A stretch of 9,122 nucleotides of DNA from Melioribacteraceae bacterium (GCA_027858595.1 JAQICK010000448.1:1-9122); one strand, 5' to 3'; numbered from the stretch's first letter, positions 1 through 6,968 are shown. The notes: a model not told the origin generated them from the sequence alone. Made by a program: numbers and translations.

Positions 1-45
1 TTGGGGGAACTCCAGTCGCCCTACGGGTTCCTTTCGTTCCCCCAA
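1..45. repeat. Perfect 10-bp inverted repeat, hairpin
   Basis: Bases 1-10 (TTGGGGGAAC) are exactly complementary to 36-45 (GTTCCCCCAA), leaving a 25-base loop. The G/C-rich arms stand out sharply from the AT-rich surroundings. There is no T-tract directly after the right arm, so a standard intrinsic terminator is not supported. It may be one end of a dispersed palindromic element, or the 3' end of something that starts before the window. It lies just upstream of a broken gene remnant, which suggests a rearrangement point, but that is inference. Confidence 0.6.
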
Positions 46-62
46 CTTCTCTTAAATTACTG

Positions 63-88
63 TTATCTCACTTCGCAAAGTGAGATAA
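63..88. repeat. Perfect 11-bp stem hairpin
   Basis: TTATCTCACTT (63-73) pairs perfectly with AAGTGAGATAA (78-88) around the loop CGCA. An A-run follows on the plus strand and no T-run follows on either strand, so it is not a textbook terminator. It lies between the 1-45 hairpin and the thioesterase-like remnant. Both hairpins may belong to one inserted repeat unit. Confidence 0.6.
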
Positions 89-109
89 AAAACATTAACA
101 ACCTTGTGA

Positions 110-238
110 AACTTTACACATAGTAAATCAAAAGACAAACTAATTGCCGATGGTTATGGAAATTTCACGTTAATTAATATTACTAATTTAAGACCTGCAC
201 GTATTCCTCAAGAGATAATTGATAAATATATGATTTAA
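110..238 (+). pseudogene. 3' remnant resembling an acyl-CoA thioesterase (YbgC/4HBT-like)
   Basis: Between an in-frame TGA at 107-109 and the TAA at 236-238 the frame is open for 42 residues and reads as ordinary protein. It includes KLIADGYGNFTL and ends RPARIPQEIIDKYMI. A '(K/R)LIA(D/E)G...' strand followed by 'RP.RIP.EI...' at the extreme C-terminus is the usual ending of hot-dog-fold acyl-CoA thioesterases of the YbgC/4HBT type. There is no ATG in frame before position 230, so it cannot be an intact gene. The upstream side runs into the hairpins at 1-88. I infer that a rearrangement or repeat insertion removed the N-terminal two-thirds of the gene. The family assignment rests on a short stretch and could be wrong. 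A frameshift from sequence left of the window is also possible. Confidence 0.45.
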
Positions 239-289
239 CTTTATAGAATAATTCCCTATTTTTAGTTTTTTTCTATAAGTTGAAATAAT

Positions 290-1381
290 ATGAACATTAA
301 ACTTACTCTAATTACATTTCTTATAATAGGAATGCAGCTTTTTGCTCAAAATGCTTCTGATTCTAGTAAATCAAGAAAAATTGAATATGCATATTATCCA
401 ATGGGATTTTATACTCCAGAAACACAATTTGCTTTTGGTGCTGGTGGAATGGTATACACAAGATTAGGGTTGGAGGAATATTTGCAACCTTCAAAAGTTC
501 AACTATCCACATATTACACGATTAATTATCAATATTCTCTTTCCGTAATGCCAACGCTATATTTTGGTGGAACTGCCAAGGTTATTAGCGAATCAAAATT
601 TATTTATAACAAAGAGATATCTAAATTTTACGGAATTGGTAACGAAACTCGTGAAATTGAAAACCCAGAATATGAAATGGGACTTTTTCGGATTTACACT
701 GAGATTGGATACGAAACAAGTTTGTTGAAAAAATTGCATGTCGGATTTATCTATGAATACTCTCTAAATGAAATGATTGATAAAAGGGAAAATGCTCAAC
801 TGATAAACAACGAAGTCGTTGGTTCCAACGGTGGAAATACTTCAGGGTTCGGTTTGCTGTTAATTGTTGATCATAGAGATAATATTTTCTATCCAACAAA
901 AAACGGTTTTTTCAAAGTGCGAATGATTTTTATGGGCAAAGATTGGGGTAGTGATTTCACATACAACAGAATGGTGATTGATTTTAGAAGATATCATGAT
1001 TTAGGAAAATCAAATATTATTGCTGGTCAAGTTTATCTGGAATCTATGTCTGGAAATATTCCGTTTTTTAAACTTCCTGCTCTTGGTGGTTCTAGTAGAA
1101 TGCGTGGATATTTTCTAGGACGCTATCGCGACGAGGCATACTTAACTTGGCAAATAGAATACCGAAAAATGTTTTGGTGGCGACTTGGTGCCGTAGCTTT
1201 TTTCGGAATGGGCGATGTAGCTTCAAGATTTAATAAATTTGTCTTGGCGCAGTTCAAATATTCTTATGGTGTTGGTTTACGTTATGCTTTTGACGAAAAA
1301 GAAAACTTAAATGTACGTATGGATATTGGCTTTGGTAAAAATACAAGCGGAGTTTATTTCTCTTTAGAAGAAGCGTTTTAA
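290..1381 (+). CDS. Omp85/BamA-TamA-type outer-membrane beta-barrel protein, no POTRA
   Basis: A 363-residue predicted outer-membrane barrel. Residues 1-19 form a signal peptide: Lys4, a hydrophobic core, then LFA with probable cleavage before Gln20. The rest alternates polar and aromatic residues as beta-strands do, and the last residue is Phe363, typical of outer-membrane barrels. Two Omp85-superfamily signatures are visible: DHRDN at 194-198 followed by YPTKNG, and RMRGY at 270-274, the (V/I/M)RG(Y/F) motif of the loop that folds back into the barrel lumen. The barrel starts soon after the signal, so the periplasmic POTRA repeats of BamA and TamA are absent; this is a barrel-only member ('surface antigen' domain). 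Such proteins are common in Bacteroidota-like genomes, but their substrates are mostly unknown. The start is the first ATG of the frame and has the signal peptide directly behind it; no strong Shine-Dalgarno precedes it. The gene converges on the minus-strand glycosyltransferase, with 28 bp between the stops and no clear terminator there. Confidence 0.85.
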   Translation: MNIKLTLITFLIIGMQLFAQNASDSSKSRKIEYAYYPMGFYTPETQFAFGAGGMVYTRLGLEEYLQPSKVQLSTYYTINYQYSLSVMPTLYFGGTAKVISESKFIYNKEISKFYGIGNETREIENPEYEMGLFRIYTEIGYETSLLKKLHVGFIYEYSLNEMIDKRENAQLINNEVVGSNGGNTSGFGLLLIVDHRDNIFYPTKNGFFKVRMIFMGKDWGSDFTYNRMVIDFRRYHDLGKSNIIAGQVYLESMSGNIPFFKLPALGGSSRMRGYFLGRYRDEAYLTWQIEYRKMFWWRLGAVAFFGMGDVASRFNKFVLAQFKYSYGVGLRYAFDEKENLNVRMDIGFGKNTSGVYFSLEEAF

Positions 1382-1409
1382 TCTAAAGTTAGTAGCTTAA
1401 AACTTCATA

Positions 1410-2045
1410 TTAAATATTATTACAAATTCCATCAGGTGTATCTCGGTGATAAATATATGTGCGTGAGTTAAGTTTTTCAATTTTATAAGTTTTCTCTGCT
1501 CTTTCAATAAATTCCGATTCTGGACTATAGTTTACTTCCTTAAAACCATTTAATTTTTTGAATACTTCTGCTTTGCCAAACAGTGTTCCACCCAGAGTAC
1601 ACTCATCCAAATGGATTTTTTTTGTTAAATCGTATTTGTCTTTTACAAACTCATCACCAATAATTTTTGCAGGACTGTGAAGTAAATCAAGATTCAGATG
1701 TGCAGCTAAATATTCAATTCGTAATTTCAAATGGTTTGCAAGGTATTCGTCGTCGCTTCCTAGAAATGTAAAATAATCTCCTTTGCCATTTTCCATTCCA
1801 ATGTTCATAGAATATGCAGCACCTCTATTTTCGTGAAAGAAATATCGGATGTTTGAAAATTTATTAAGGTAGCTTTTAACAAGTGATAAAGTATCATCGG
1901 TGCTTCCATCGTCAACAATTATCAACTCCCAGTTTTTGTATGTTTGGTTTAAAACTGAATCGACAGACCGTTTCAAGTAATTCTCGCGGTTGTAAGTTGG
2001 TAAAATTATTGAAACTAAGGGCTTGTGTTTCTTCAGGGTTTGCAT
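1410..2045 (-). CDS. Family 2 (GT-A fold) glycosyltransferase
   Basis: A 211-residue inverting GT2-type transferase that would move a sugar from a nucleotide-sugar donor to a glycan or lipid acceptor at the cytoplasmic face. From the chosen Met, the fold begins with PLVSIILPTYNR (9-20). The nucleotide-binding VDDGSTD follows at 44-50 and GSDDEY at 96-101 supplies the metal-binding DxD-like pair. Further on, the GTLFGKAEVFKKLNGF stretch and the ESEFIERA acidic motif match the acceptor side of the family. No membrane helix is seen. The frame stays open to an ATG at 2132, adding 29 residues. I reject that start because GT2 proteins begin their first strand within about 10 residues of the Met, and because a perfect -7 promoter box (2085-2092) lies between the two ATGs. 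The donor and acceptor cannot be read from the sequence. It is divergent from the GT4 gene at 2409, so the two may serve the same glycan, by inference. Confidence 0.85.
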   Translation of the reverse strand: MQTLKKHKPLVSIILPTYNRENYLKRSVDSVLNQTYKNWELIIVDDGSTDDTLSLVKSYLNKFSNIRYFFHENRGAAYSMNIGMENGKGDYFTFLGSDDEYLANHLKLRIEYLAAHLNLDLLHSPAKIIGDEFVKDKYDLTKKIHLDECTLGGTLFGKAEVFKKLNGFKEVNYSPESEFIERAEKTYKIEKLNSRTYIYHRDTPDGICNNI

Positions 2046-2084
2046 GTTTATTCTATTGGCTTTAGGAAAAAAATATTTAACATT

Positions 2085-2092
2085 CAAAGTTA
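2085..2092 (-). promoter_or_regulatory. Candidate Bacteroidota-type -7 box for the GT2 gene
   Basis: Read on the minus strand this is TAACTTTG, an exact match to the Bacteroidota sigma-factor -7 consensus TAnnTTTG. It would place the transcript start roughly 30-35 bases before the ATG at 2045, a normal leader length. The upstream TTTG that could act as the -33 element is 24 bases away instead of the usual 19-21, which weakens the call. Chance matches are likely in DNA this AT-rich. Confidence 0.35.
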
Positions 2093-2301
2093 TTGCTTTG
2101 GTAATTCTACATCTTGCAAAGAGAAATGTCATTCATGTCCAACTCTGCTAGATTAATAAAAATCTTTTCACTAATCATGAGAGTGAAAATAAGAAAAAGT
2201 ATGCCGAAAAACGGACTTGCTAAGTGTATAGTTTTATATATTTTGGGTTCACTTTAATTTTTTCTTAGCAATAATTTTAAGTGTTTCTGTTTTTTAGAAA
2301 T

Positions 2302-2400
2302 CTCAAGATAATTGTTACTCTAACAATAAGAGAAAAGATCAGGAATTAAGAGTAAGATTAAGAAAAATCTCAGCTCTCATATCTTGAGTCTTATTCTCTA
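2302..2400 (+). repeat. Inverted-repeat-rich leader upstream of the GT4 gene
   Basis: Three pairings are visible just before the GT4 start. CTCAAGATA (2302-2310) is complementary to TATCTTGAG (2380-2388). Inside it, ATTGTTA (2311-2317) and TAACAAT (2321-2327) make a perfect 7-bp hairpin with a 3-base loop. An imperfect arm at 2348-2362 can pair with 2384-2400 and would compete with the first pairing for 2384-2388. If transcribed, this could form alternative leader structures, but no T-tract or known riboswitch motif is recognised. Confidence 0.4.
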
Positions 2401-2408
2401 AAAGAATA

Positions 2409-3521
2409 ATGAAAATACTTGTAGCAAATTGGCGGTGTATTAAAAATCCAGAAATGGGCGGAGCCGAAATACACTTCCACGAAATATTCAAATTAATAGT
2501 AAAGATGGGACACGAGGTTACTCTCGTTGTACATTCATTTACAGGTGCTAAAGCCGAAGAAACAATTGACGGAATAAAAATTTATAGAGTAGGGAGTAAA
2601 TTTGTTTTTAAGCACATGTTTAAAAGATTCTATAAAAAACATTTGGCGAAAAACAATTACGATTTAATTGTTGATGACATTTCAAAAATTCCAATGGATA
2701 CACCAAGATATATAAAAAAGCCAATTGTAGGAATTTTACACCACATCCACGGAAGCACACTATATAAAGAGATTCCTTGGTTTATGGCTTACTACATCTC
2801 TCAATGCGAAAAACTGATTCCAAAATATTATAGTAAAACGCCAATATTTACAGTCTCTCCAAGCACTAAAAATGAATTAGCTGCTCTCGGTCAACCAGAA
2901 GAAAAAATTGATTACCTTTACAACGCAATTGACCAAGAGCTTTTTGAAAACACAAAAGTTGAAAAATCGGAAACTCCACTATTGGTATATGTTGGAAGAA
3001 TTAAAAAATATAAGCAAGTTGAGTTGGTCGTTGATGTCCTTCCTAAATTGAAAGAAAAATATCCAGATATTGAATTACACATTGGTGGCTCTGGAGATCA
3101 TACAGAAGAACTAAAAAAATACGTTGTTGAAAAAGGGCTAAAAGATTCAGTGAAATTTTTAGGATTTCTTTCGGAAGAAAATAAAGCAAAATTACTTGGG
3201 CGAGCTTGGGTTTTTGTTACAATGGCAATGAAAGAAGGTTGGGGAATTACGGTAATTGAAGCAAACGCAATGAACACACCAGTTATAGGCTCCGATGTTC
3301 CTGGACTTAGAGATTCAATCAAAAATGAAAAAACAGGATATTTAGTTAAGATTGGTAACGAGACTGAATTAGTTAGTAGAATTTCTGAATTAATTGATGA
3401 TAAAGAAAAGAGAAATGAGTTTTCGAGAAACGCAAAAGAGTGGTCATTAAAATTTTCGTGGCAAGCATCTGCTGATCACTTTATTAAAAAAGTTAAAGAA
3501 TGGTATCCTGAATTAAGTTAA
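2409..3521 (+). CDS. Family 4 (GT-B fold) glycosyltransferase
   Basis: A 370-residue retaining glycosyltransferase of the GT4/WaaG-like type, the usual length for the family. The N-terminal Rossmann half starts MKILVANWR and carries GGAE at 17-20, the acceptor-side glycine-rich loop. It continues through an HHIHG segment typical of GT4 proteins. The C-terminal half begins with VYVGRIKKYK; R197 and K202 are in the positions of the conserved phosphate-binding Arg and Lys. The E-x7-E signature is present as E276 and E284 within KEGWGITVIEA, followed by a TPVIGSDVPGL stretch. No membrane helix is seen, so it likely acts at the inner face of the cytoplasmic membrane on a lipid-linked or polymer acceptor. 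Its sugar cannot be told. It starts at the first ATG of the frame, without an obvious Shine-Dalgarno. A terminator-like hairpin and a palindromic repeat follow within 30 bases of the stop. Confidence 0.9.
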   Translation: MKILVANWRCIKNPEMGGAEIHFHEIFKLIVKMGHEVTLVVHSFTGAKAEETIDGIKIYRVGSKFVFKHMFKRFYKKHLAKNNYDLIVDDISKIPMDTPRYIKKPIVGILHHIHGSTLYKEIPWFMAYYISQCEKLIPKYYSKTPIFTVSPSTKNELAALGQPEEKIDYLYNAIDQELFENTKVEKSETPLLVYVGRIKKYKQVELVVDVLPKLKEKYPDIELHIGGSGDHTEELKKYVVEKGLKDSVKFLGFLSEENKAKLLGRAWVFVTMAMKEGWGITVIEANAMNTPVIGSDVPGLRDSIKNEKTGYLVKIGNETELVSRISELIDDKEKRNEFSRNAKEWSLKFSWQASADHFIKKVKEWYPELS

Positions 3522-3531
3522 AGTAGTCGTT

Positions 3532-3651
3532 AGAGTTTCTGCAAAATTAACGGGTCTGTCATTTCGAACCCGTTTTTTGTGAGAAATCTTTTGAATTATT
3601 TAAGATTTCTCACATTTGTTCGAAATGACAAATTTTTTTTGCTGAAACTCT
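3532..3651. repeat. Nested three-level palindromic repeat (copy 1)
   Basis: Three arm pairs are stacked symmetrically. The outermost are 3532-3546 and 3637-3651 (15 bases, one mismatch, ending AGAGTTTC / GAAACTCT). The middle are TGTCATTTCGAA (3557-3568) and TTCGAAATGACA (3619-3630), perfect. The inner are TGAGAAATCTT (3580-3590) and AAGATTTCTCA (3602-3612), perfect. The whole could fold into one long interrupted hairpin. The middle arms and the GGGTCTG prefix recur at 8132-8259, which marks this as a dispersed intergenic repeat family rather than a local accident. Confidence 0.85.
3549..3578 (+). terminator. Terminator-like hairpin after the GT4 gene
   Basis: AACGGGT (3549-3555) pairs with ACCCGTT (3568-3574), and a run of six T's spans 3573-3578, overlapping the right arm by two bases. 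The 7-bp stem has a 12-base loop and starts 27 bases after the GT4 stop codon. It lies inside the palindromic repeat and is mutually exclusive with the repeat's middle arm pairing. Confidence 0.55.
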
Positions 3652-3667
3652 ATTCTTATTATTCACA

Positions 3668-3720
3668 GAGGATATCAAGATTTCCGATAAGAGCTTTCGG
3701 AAATGACATCCTCCCTTTTT
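3668..3720 (+). repeat. Interrupted hairpin with T-run, possible decayed repeat or terminator
   Basis: GAGGAT (3668-3673) pairs with ATCCTC (3708-3713) and TTTCCGA (3681-3687) with TCGGAAA (3697-3703). A five-T run follows at 3716-3720. The segment TTCGGAAATGACA (3697-3709) differs from the repeat arm TTCGAAATGACA by one inserted G, so it may be a decayed member of the same repeat family. It could also help stop transcription before the 72-residue gene. Confidence 0.4.
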
Positions 3721-3812
3721 ATGATTAAAATAAATGATGTATTTGTATCAAAGAAATTGTCATACTCGTTGCATATATTTAGCATTCTGTTTTTTAATAA
3801 AAAAGATGAAAA

Positions 3813-4031
3813 ATGAGTAGTTACCAAGACCAAAAAAATTTTATTGAAGCACTAAAAAGATATGAAAATAAAATGGATGAAAAGGAACGTAACTTTTTTA
3901 GTACTACTTTAAAGCGTGATAAAGACGAAGAAGATTTAGATTCAATTTCTTTTGCAAGACTTAAGGAACTTTACACAAAATATTATGTTAATAGAAAGAA
4001 ACCAAATTTAGACGATTTATTTAAGAAATAA
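3813..4031 (+). CDS. Small highly charged protein of unknown function, paired with DUF2723 gene
   Basis: A 72-residue protein I do not recognise. It has no signal peptide and no membrane segment, and most of it is Lys, Arg, Glu and Asp. A helical start (SYQDQKNFIEALKRYENKMDEKE) leads into an FFSTTLKRDKDEEDLDS segment, a second likely helix (SFARLKELYTKYYVNRKK), and an acidic/basic tail ending NLDDLFKK. It therefore looks like a small cytoplasmic, mostly alpha-helical protein. The stop is 31 bp before the ATG of the 960-residue membrane protein on the same strand, with no terminator between, so co-transcription is likely. The start is the only in-frame ATG near the 5' end; an ATG nine bases upstream runs into TAG after four codons. 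The charged composition and the closely following gene support a real gene, but no function can be assigned. Confidence 0.65.
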   Translation: MSSYQDQKNFIEALKRYENKMDEKERNFFSTTLKRDKDEEDLDSISFARLKELYTKYYVNRKKPNLDDLFKK

Positions 4032-4053
4032 TAAAATTGTAATTTGACAAAAT

Positions 4054-4057
4054 GAGG
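4054..4057 (+). promoter_or_regulatory. Shine-Dalgarno of the DUF2723 gene
   Basis: GAGG, continued as GAGGAAAG, ends five bases before the ATG at 4063. It is among the clearest ribosome sites in the window and fixes this start. It suggests the ribosomes of this organism do use Shine-Dalgarno pairing for at least some genes. Confidence 0.6.
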
Positions 4058-4062
4058 AAAGA

Positions 4063-6945
4063 ATGAGTCAACAAAACATTCACAGAATTATAGCATTTAT
4101 AGTATTTTTAATTGCAGCTGCAACATATTTTGCTACTGCACAACCATCACTTTCATTTTGGGATTGCGGTGAGTTTATCGCATCATCCTATGCTCTACAA
4201 GTTCCACATCCACCTGGAACACCATTTTTTATTCTGATTGGTCGGTTTTTATCAATGATTCCGTTTGCCGAAAACATTGCCTTTCGTGTAAATGCAATAT
4301 CAATTTTATCAAGTGCTCTTGTAATTCTCTTCCTTTATTTATCTGTTGTAAAATTAATTGAGAATTATAACAAAAAGAAATATGATTCTTCTCTTAGTCA
4401 AATAGGGACTTATTTTTCTGCAGCAATTGGTGCTTTATCTTTAGCATTTGCCGATACGTTTTGGTTTAATGCAACTGAAGCAGAAGTTTATGCATTCTCA
4501 ACTTTCTTTATTGCTTTTGTAACTTGGTTAATTTTGCTTTGGAACGAAAAGGCAGATAACCCAGATAACGAAAAATATTTAATTATGATTGCCTACTTAA
4601 TTGGGCTTTCAATTGGTGTTCATTTAATGTCGGTTCTTGCAATGGTCCCAATTGTAATGGTTGTAATGTTCCGCAAATATTTACACGATGATGTTGTAAC
4701 AAAAAAAACAGCTTACTTGTTTTTATTTCAAGCTATTGGAACAGTAATTATTGCACTCGCTATTTGGGCAACAGCTACGGATACAACTGCTCCTAATCCC
4801 GAAGAGTATAAAGCATTCGATTTAAGATTTGTTACACTAATTGGAATCTTCTGGTTGGTGTATATGGGTGCAATGTGGAAAAAAGTATTTCAAAAAAATT
4901 CTTTTTACATACCAATAATGATTGGTGGTGTAATGCTTATCTCTGTTTATCCAGGATTTGTTAAATATATTCCAAAACTAATTTACAATTTAAGTGGTAA
5001 CGATTTTACACTGAATATAACAGTATTTCTTGGAATATTTTTAGCTGTTGGATATTTAATTTATTGGTCGCAAAAAAATAATAAGCAAACAACAAATCTT
5101 TTAGCAAAAAGTGTTCTATTTATATTACTTGGCTACTCAACTTATTCTATGACAATGATTAGAGCAAACCAGGATACACCAATAAATTTGAATGATCCTA
5201 AAACTATGTCAGAGTTTCATTCGTATATGAATCGTGAGCAATATGGCGATTTCCCAGCATTCAAACGTAGATTTTCACAAGAAGGACATCAACAAAAAAT
5301 TTATACAAATTACAGTAGCGATTTAGATTTCTTTTGGAATTACCAAATGGATCGTATGTTTAACCGATATCTCGGATGGAATTACATAGGTCGTGACTCT
5401 ACTGTTCAAGGCTCGGGAGTTAATTTTTGGCAATTTCTTGCTATTCCATTTTTGCTTGGTCTATTTGGAATTTATTATCAATTTAGACGCGATTGGAAAA
5501 TGGCTTCGGCTATGATGGCTATGTTCATTTTCCTTGGATATTTAACAGTGTTCTATCAGAATCAGCAACAACCACAGCCTCGTGAACGTGATTATTTTTA
5601 TGTTGGTGCATTCTTTGTCTATTCCATTTGGATTGGACTTGGAACAAGAGGCTTATTAGATTTAATAGTTACACAGTTTAAAAATTCTAAGTTAATGAAA
5701 CCAGTTTTTTCTTTTATTATGTTGCTTATTCTTTTGGCTGTTCCTGTAACTATGATGAAGGCAAACTATTTTACACACGATAGATCTAACAATTTTGTGC
5801 CTTGGGATTATGCTTACAACTTACTTCAATCAGTTGCTCCAAATGCTGTCCTTTTTACAAATGGCGATAACGATACATTCCCACTTTGGTATTTGCAAGA
5901 CGTTGAAGGTGTACGTCGTGATGTACGAGTTGCTAACTTAAGTCTGTTAAACACACCTTGGTATGTTAAGCAACTTAAAAACACAGCACCATACGGAAGT
6001 AAAAAAATTGCAATGAATATGAGTGATAGAGAAGTTGATAGAATTGGTCCATCGCGTTGGGAACCTAGAACAATGCGGCTTGCAGTTCCGCAAGCAGTTT
6101 TTACTGAAGCAGGCGTTACAGATACTTCGATTACTAACGCGGGTAGCATAAGTTGGCACATGAAAAACACAACTTCTTATAGCAACATTAAAGTTGTAAG
6201 AATTCAAGATTTGGTAGCTCTCAGTATTTTACAAGCAGCCAACTGGGAACGCCCAGTTTACTATGCTGTTACCTGTGCTGAAGATAGCAGACTTGGACTT
6301 GATGATTATCTTCAAATGGAAGGAATGGCTTTCAAATTGGTTCCTAAAAAACGAGATAAGCCAGTCTATTACATTAACGAAGAATTAATGAGAAAACAAT
6401 TATTTAACGAGCCAGCTGATTATAGTAGAACTTATCAACCTGGATTTAAATTCAGAGGATTAAACGATACAACAATCTTCTTGGATGAAAACCATCAGCG
6501 TTTATCACAAAATTATCGTAACTCATTTTTACGTTTAGCAATCTATTATTTAGATCAAAGTCAGCAAGACAAAGCTGTTGAAGTTTTAGATGAAATGGAG
6601 AAAAAGCTTCCTCGCAAAAACATTAAAATGCGATACGAATTGTTGTACGATATTTCTAATTTATACTACTCCGCTGGAGCTAATGAACAATATACTGCAA
6701 TGGTTAATGAACTTGAGCCAATTATGGTTGCACGATTGGAAGCGAATCCTAGAGATTTCCAACGTCAGTATAATCCATACGTAGTATTACGTGACATTTA
6801 TGAAAATAGAGAAGACTACGAAAAATTAGCAAAACTGTTTGAAGGACTTGCAAAAGAAGTTCCAGCAGATGCAAATATTCAAGGAACAGTTGCAAGATAT
6901 AAAGCATTGGCTAAAACTAAACTTGCTGCGGATAGTACAAAATAA
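4063..6945 (+). CDS. DUF2723 polytopic membrane protein, GT-C-type (protein O-mannosyltransferase family)
   Basis: A 960-residue DUF2723 protein. The family is annotated as protein O-mannosyltransferase-like: a GT-C enzyme would take a lipid-linked sugar and glycosylate targets on the periplasmic side. After TM1 (about 8-26) the first outer loop has FWDCGEF (32-38), with D34 and E37 placed like the catalytic acidic pair of GT-C enzymes, then HPPGTP (49-54). Further family motifs are ANQDTP (368-373), REQYGD (391-396), RERDYF (507-512) and NGDNDTFPLWY (600-610). About a dozen hydrophobic segments lie between residues 8 and 570; the remainder is soluble. The last 130 or so residues form TPR-like helical hairpins (AIYYLDQSQQDKAVEVLDEM and later), which could bind partners or substrate. 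The length is a little short for the family but both ends look complete. It follows the 72-residue gene in a probable two-gene operon and is closed by a strong terminator. The sugar donor and protein targets are not visible here. Confidence 0.92.
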   Translation: MSQQNIHRIIAFIVFLIAAATYFATAQPSLSFWDCGEFIASSYALQVPHPPGTPFFILIGRFLSMIPFAENIAFRVNAISILSSALVILFLYLSVVKLIENYNKKKYDSSLSQIGTYFSAAIGALSLAFADTFWFNATEAEVYAFSTFFIAFVTWLILLWNEKADNPDNEKYLIMIAYLIGLSIGVHLMSVLAMVPIVMVVMFRKYLHDDVVTKKTAYLFLFQAIGTVIIALAIWATATDTTAPNPEEYKAFDLRFVTLIGIFWLVYMGAMWKKVFQKNSFYIPIMIGGVMLISVYPGFVKYIPKLIYNLSGNDFTLNITVFLGIFLAVGYLIYWSQKNNKQTTNLLAKSVLFILLGYSTYSMTMIRANQDTPINLNDPKTMSEFHSYMNREQYGDFPAFKRRFSQEGHQQKIYTNYSSDLDFFWNYQMDRMFNRYLGWNYIGRDSTVQGSGVNFWQFLAIPFLLGLFGIYYQFRRDWKMASAMMAMFIFLGYLTVFYQNQQQPQPRERDYFYVGAFFVYSIWIGLGTRGLLDLIVTQFKNSKLMKPVFSFIMLLILLAVPVTMMKANYFTHDRSNNFVPWDYAYNLLQSVAPNAVLFTNGDNDTFPLWYLQDVEGVRRDVRVANLSLLNTPWYVKQLKNTAPYGSKKIAMNMSDREVDRIGPSRWEPRTMRLAVPQAVFTEAGVTDTSITNAGSISWHMKNTTSYSNIKVVRIQDLVALSILQAANWERPVYYAVTCAEDSRLGLDDYLQMEGMAFKLVPKKRDKPVYYINEELMRKQLFNEPADYSRTYQPGFKFRGLNDTTIFLDENHQRLSQNYRNSFLRLAIYYLDQSQQDKAVEVLDEMEKKLPRKNIKMRYELLYDISNLYYSAGANEQYTAMVNELEPIMVARLEANPRDFQRQYNPYVVLRDIYENREDYEKLAKLFEGLAKEVPADANIQGTVARYKALAKTKLAADSTK

Positions 6946-6968
6946 ATTAGAAATGAGATAGATTTCTT

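Larger units (their letters stand above)
2046..2408. other. Divergent intergenic region between two glycosyltransferase genes
   Basis: These 363 bases hold no convincing gene. The left part must carry the promoter of the minus-strand GT2 (candidate at 2085-2092). The middle contains an AT-rich run around 2229-2245 with only imperfect matches (7 of 8) to TAnnTTTG, so no plus-strand promoter is called. The right 100 bases before the GT4 start are rich in inverted repeats and are listed separately. Confidence 0.6.

Noticed and set aside
1382..1409. Possible bidirectional terminator between the convergent barrel and GT2 genes
   Set aside because: Only a 5-bp AAGTT/AACTT pairing with no T-tract in the 28-bp gap.
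1883..2065. Plus-strand open frame of 60 codons
   Set aside because: It lies antisense to the conserved N-terminal motifs of the GT2 gene; Cys/Ser-rich shadow without any domain.
2046..2132. 29-residue N-terminal extension of the GT2 gene to an ATG at 2132
   Set aside because: It lies upstream of the family's first strand, is not signal-like, and would place a perfect -7 box inside the gene.
3098..3322. Minus-strand open frame of 74 codons
   Set aside because: Antisense to the conserved E-x7-E half of the GT4 gene; composition is a mirror of that gene.
3532..3651. CRISPR or tandem repeat array
   Set aside because: The repeats are inverted arms of single palindromes, not direct repeats with regular spacers.
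3742..3781. Possible promoter for the 72-residue gene (TTTG or TTG upstream of TATATTTA)
   Set aside because: The -7-like box misses the final G, and the upstream elements are 28 or 14 bases away, outside the usual spacing.
5826..6207. Two overlapping minus-strand open frames (114 and 86 codons)
   Set aside because: Both are antisense to the conserved NGDNDTFPLWY region of the DUF2723 gene, and overlap each other in different frames.
6590..6784. Plus-strand open frame of 64 codons in an alternative frame
   Set aside because: It sits fully inside the TPR-like tail of the DUF2723 gene and shows no independent signals.
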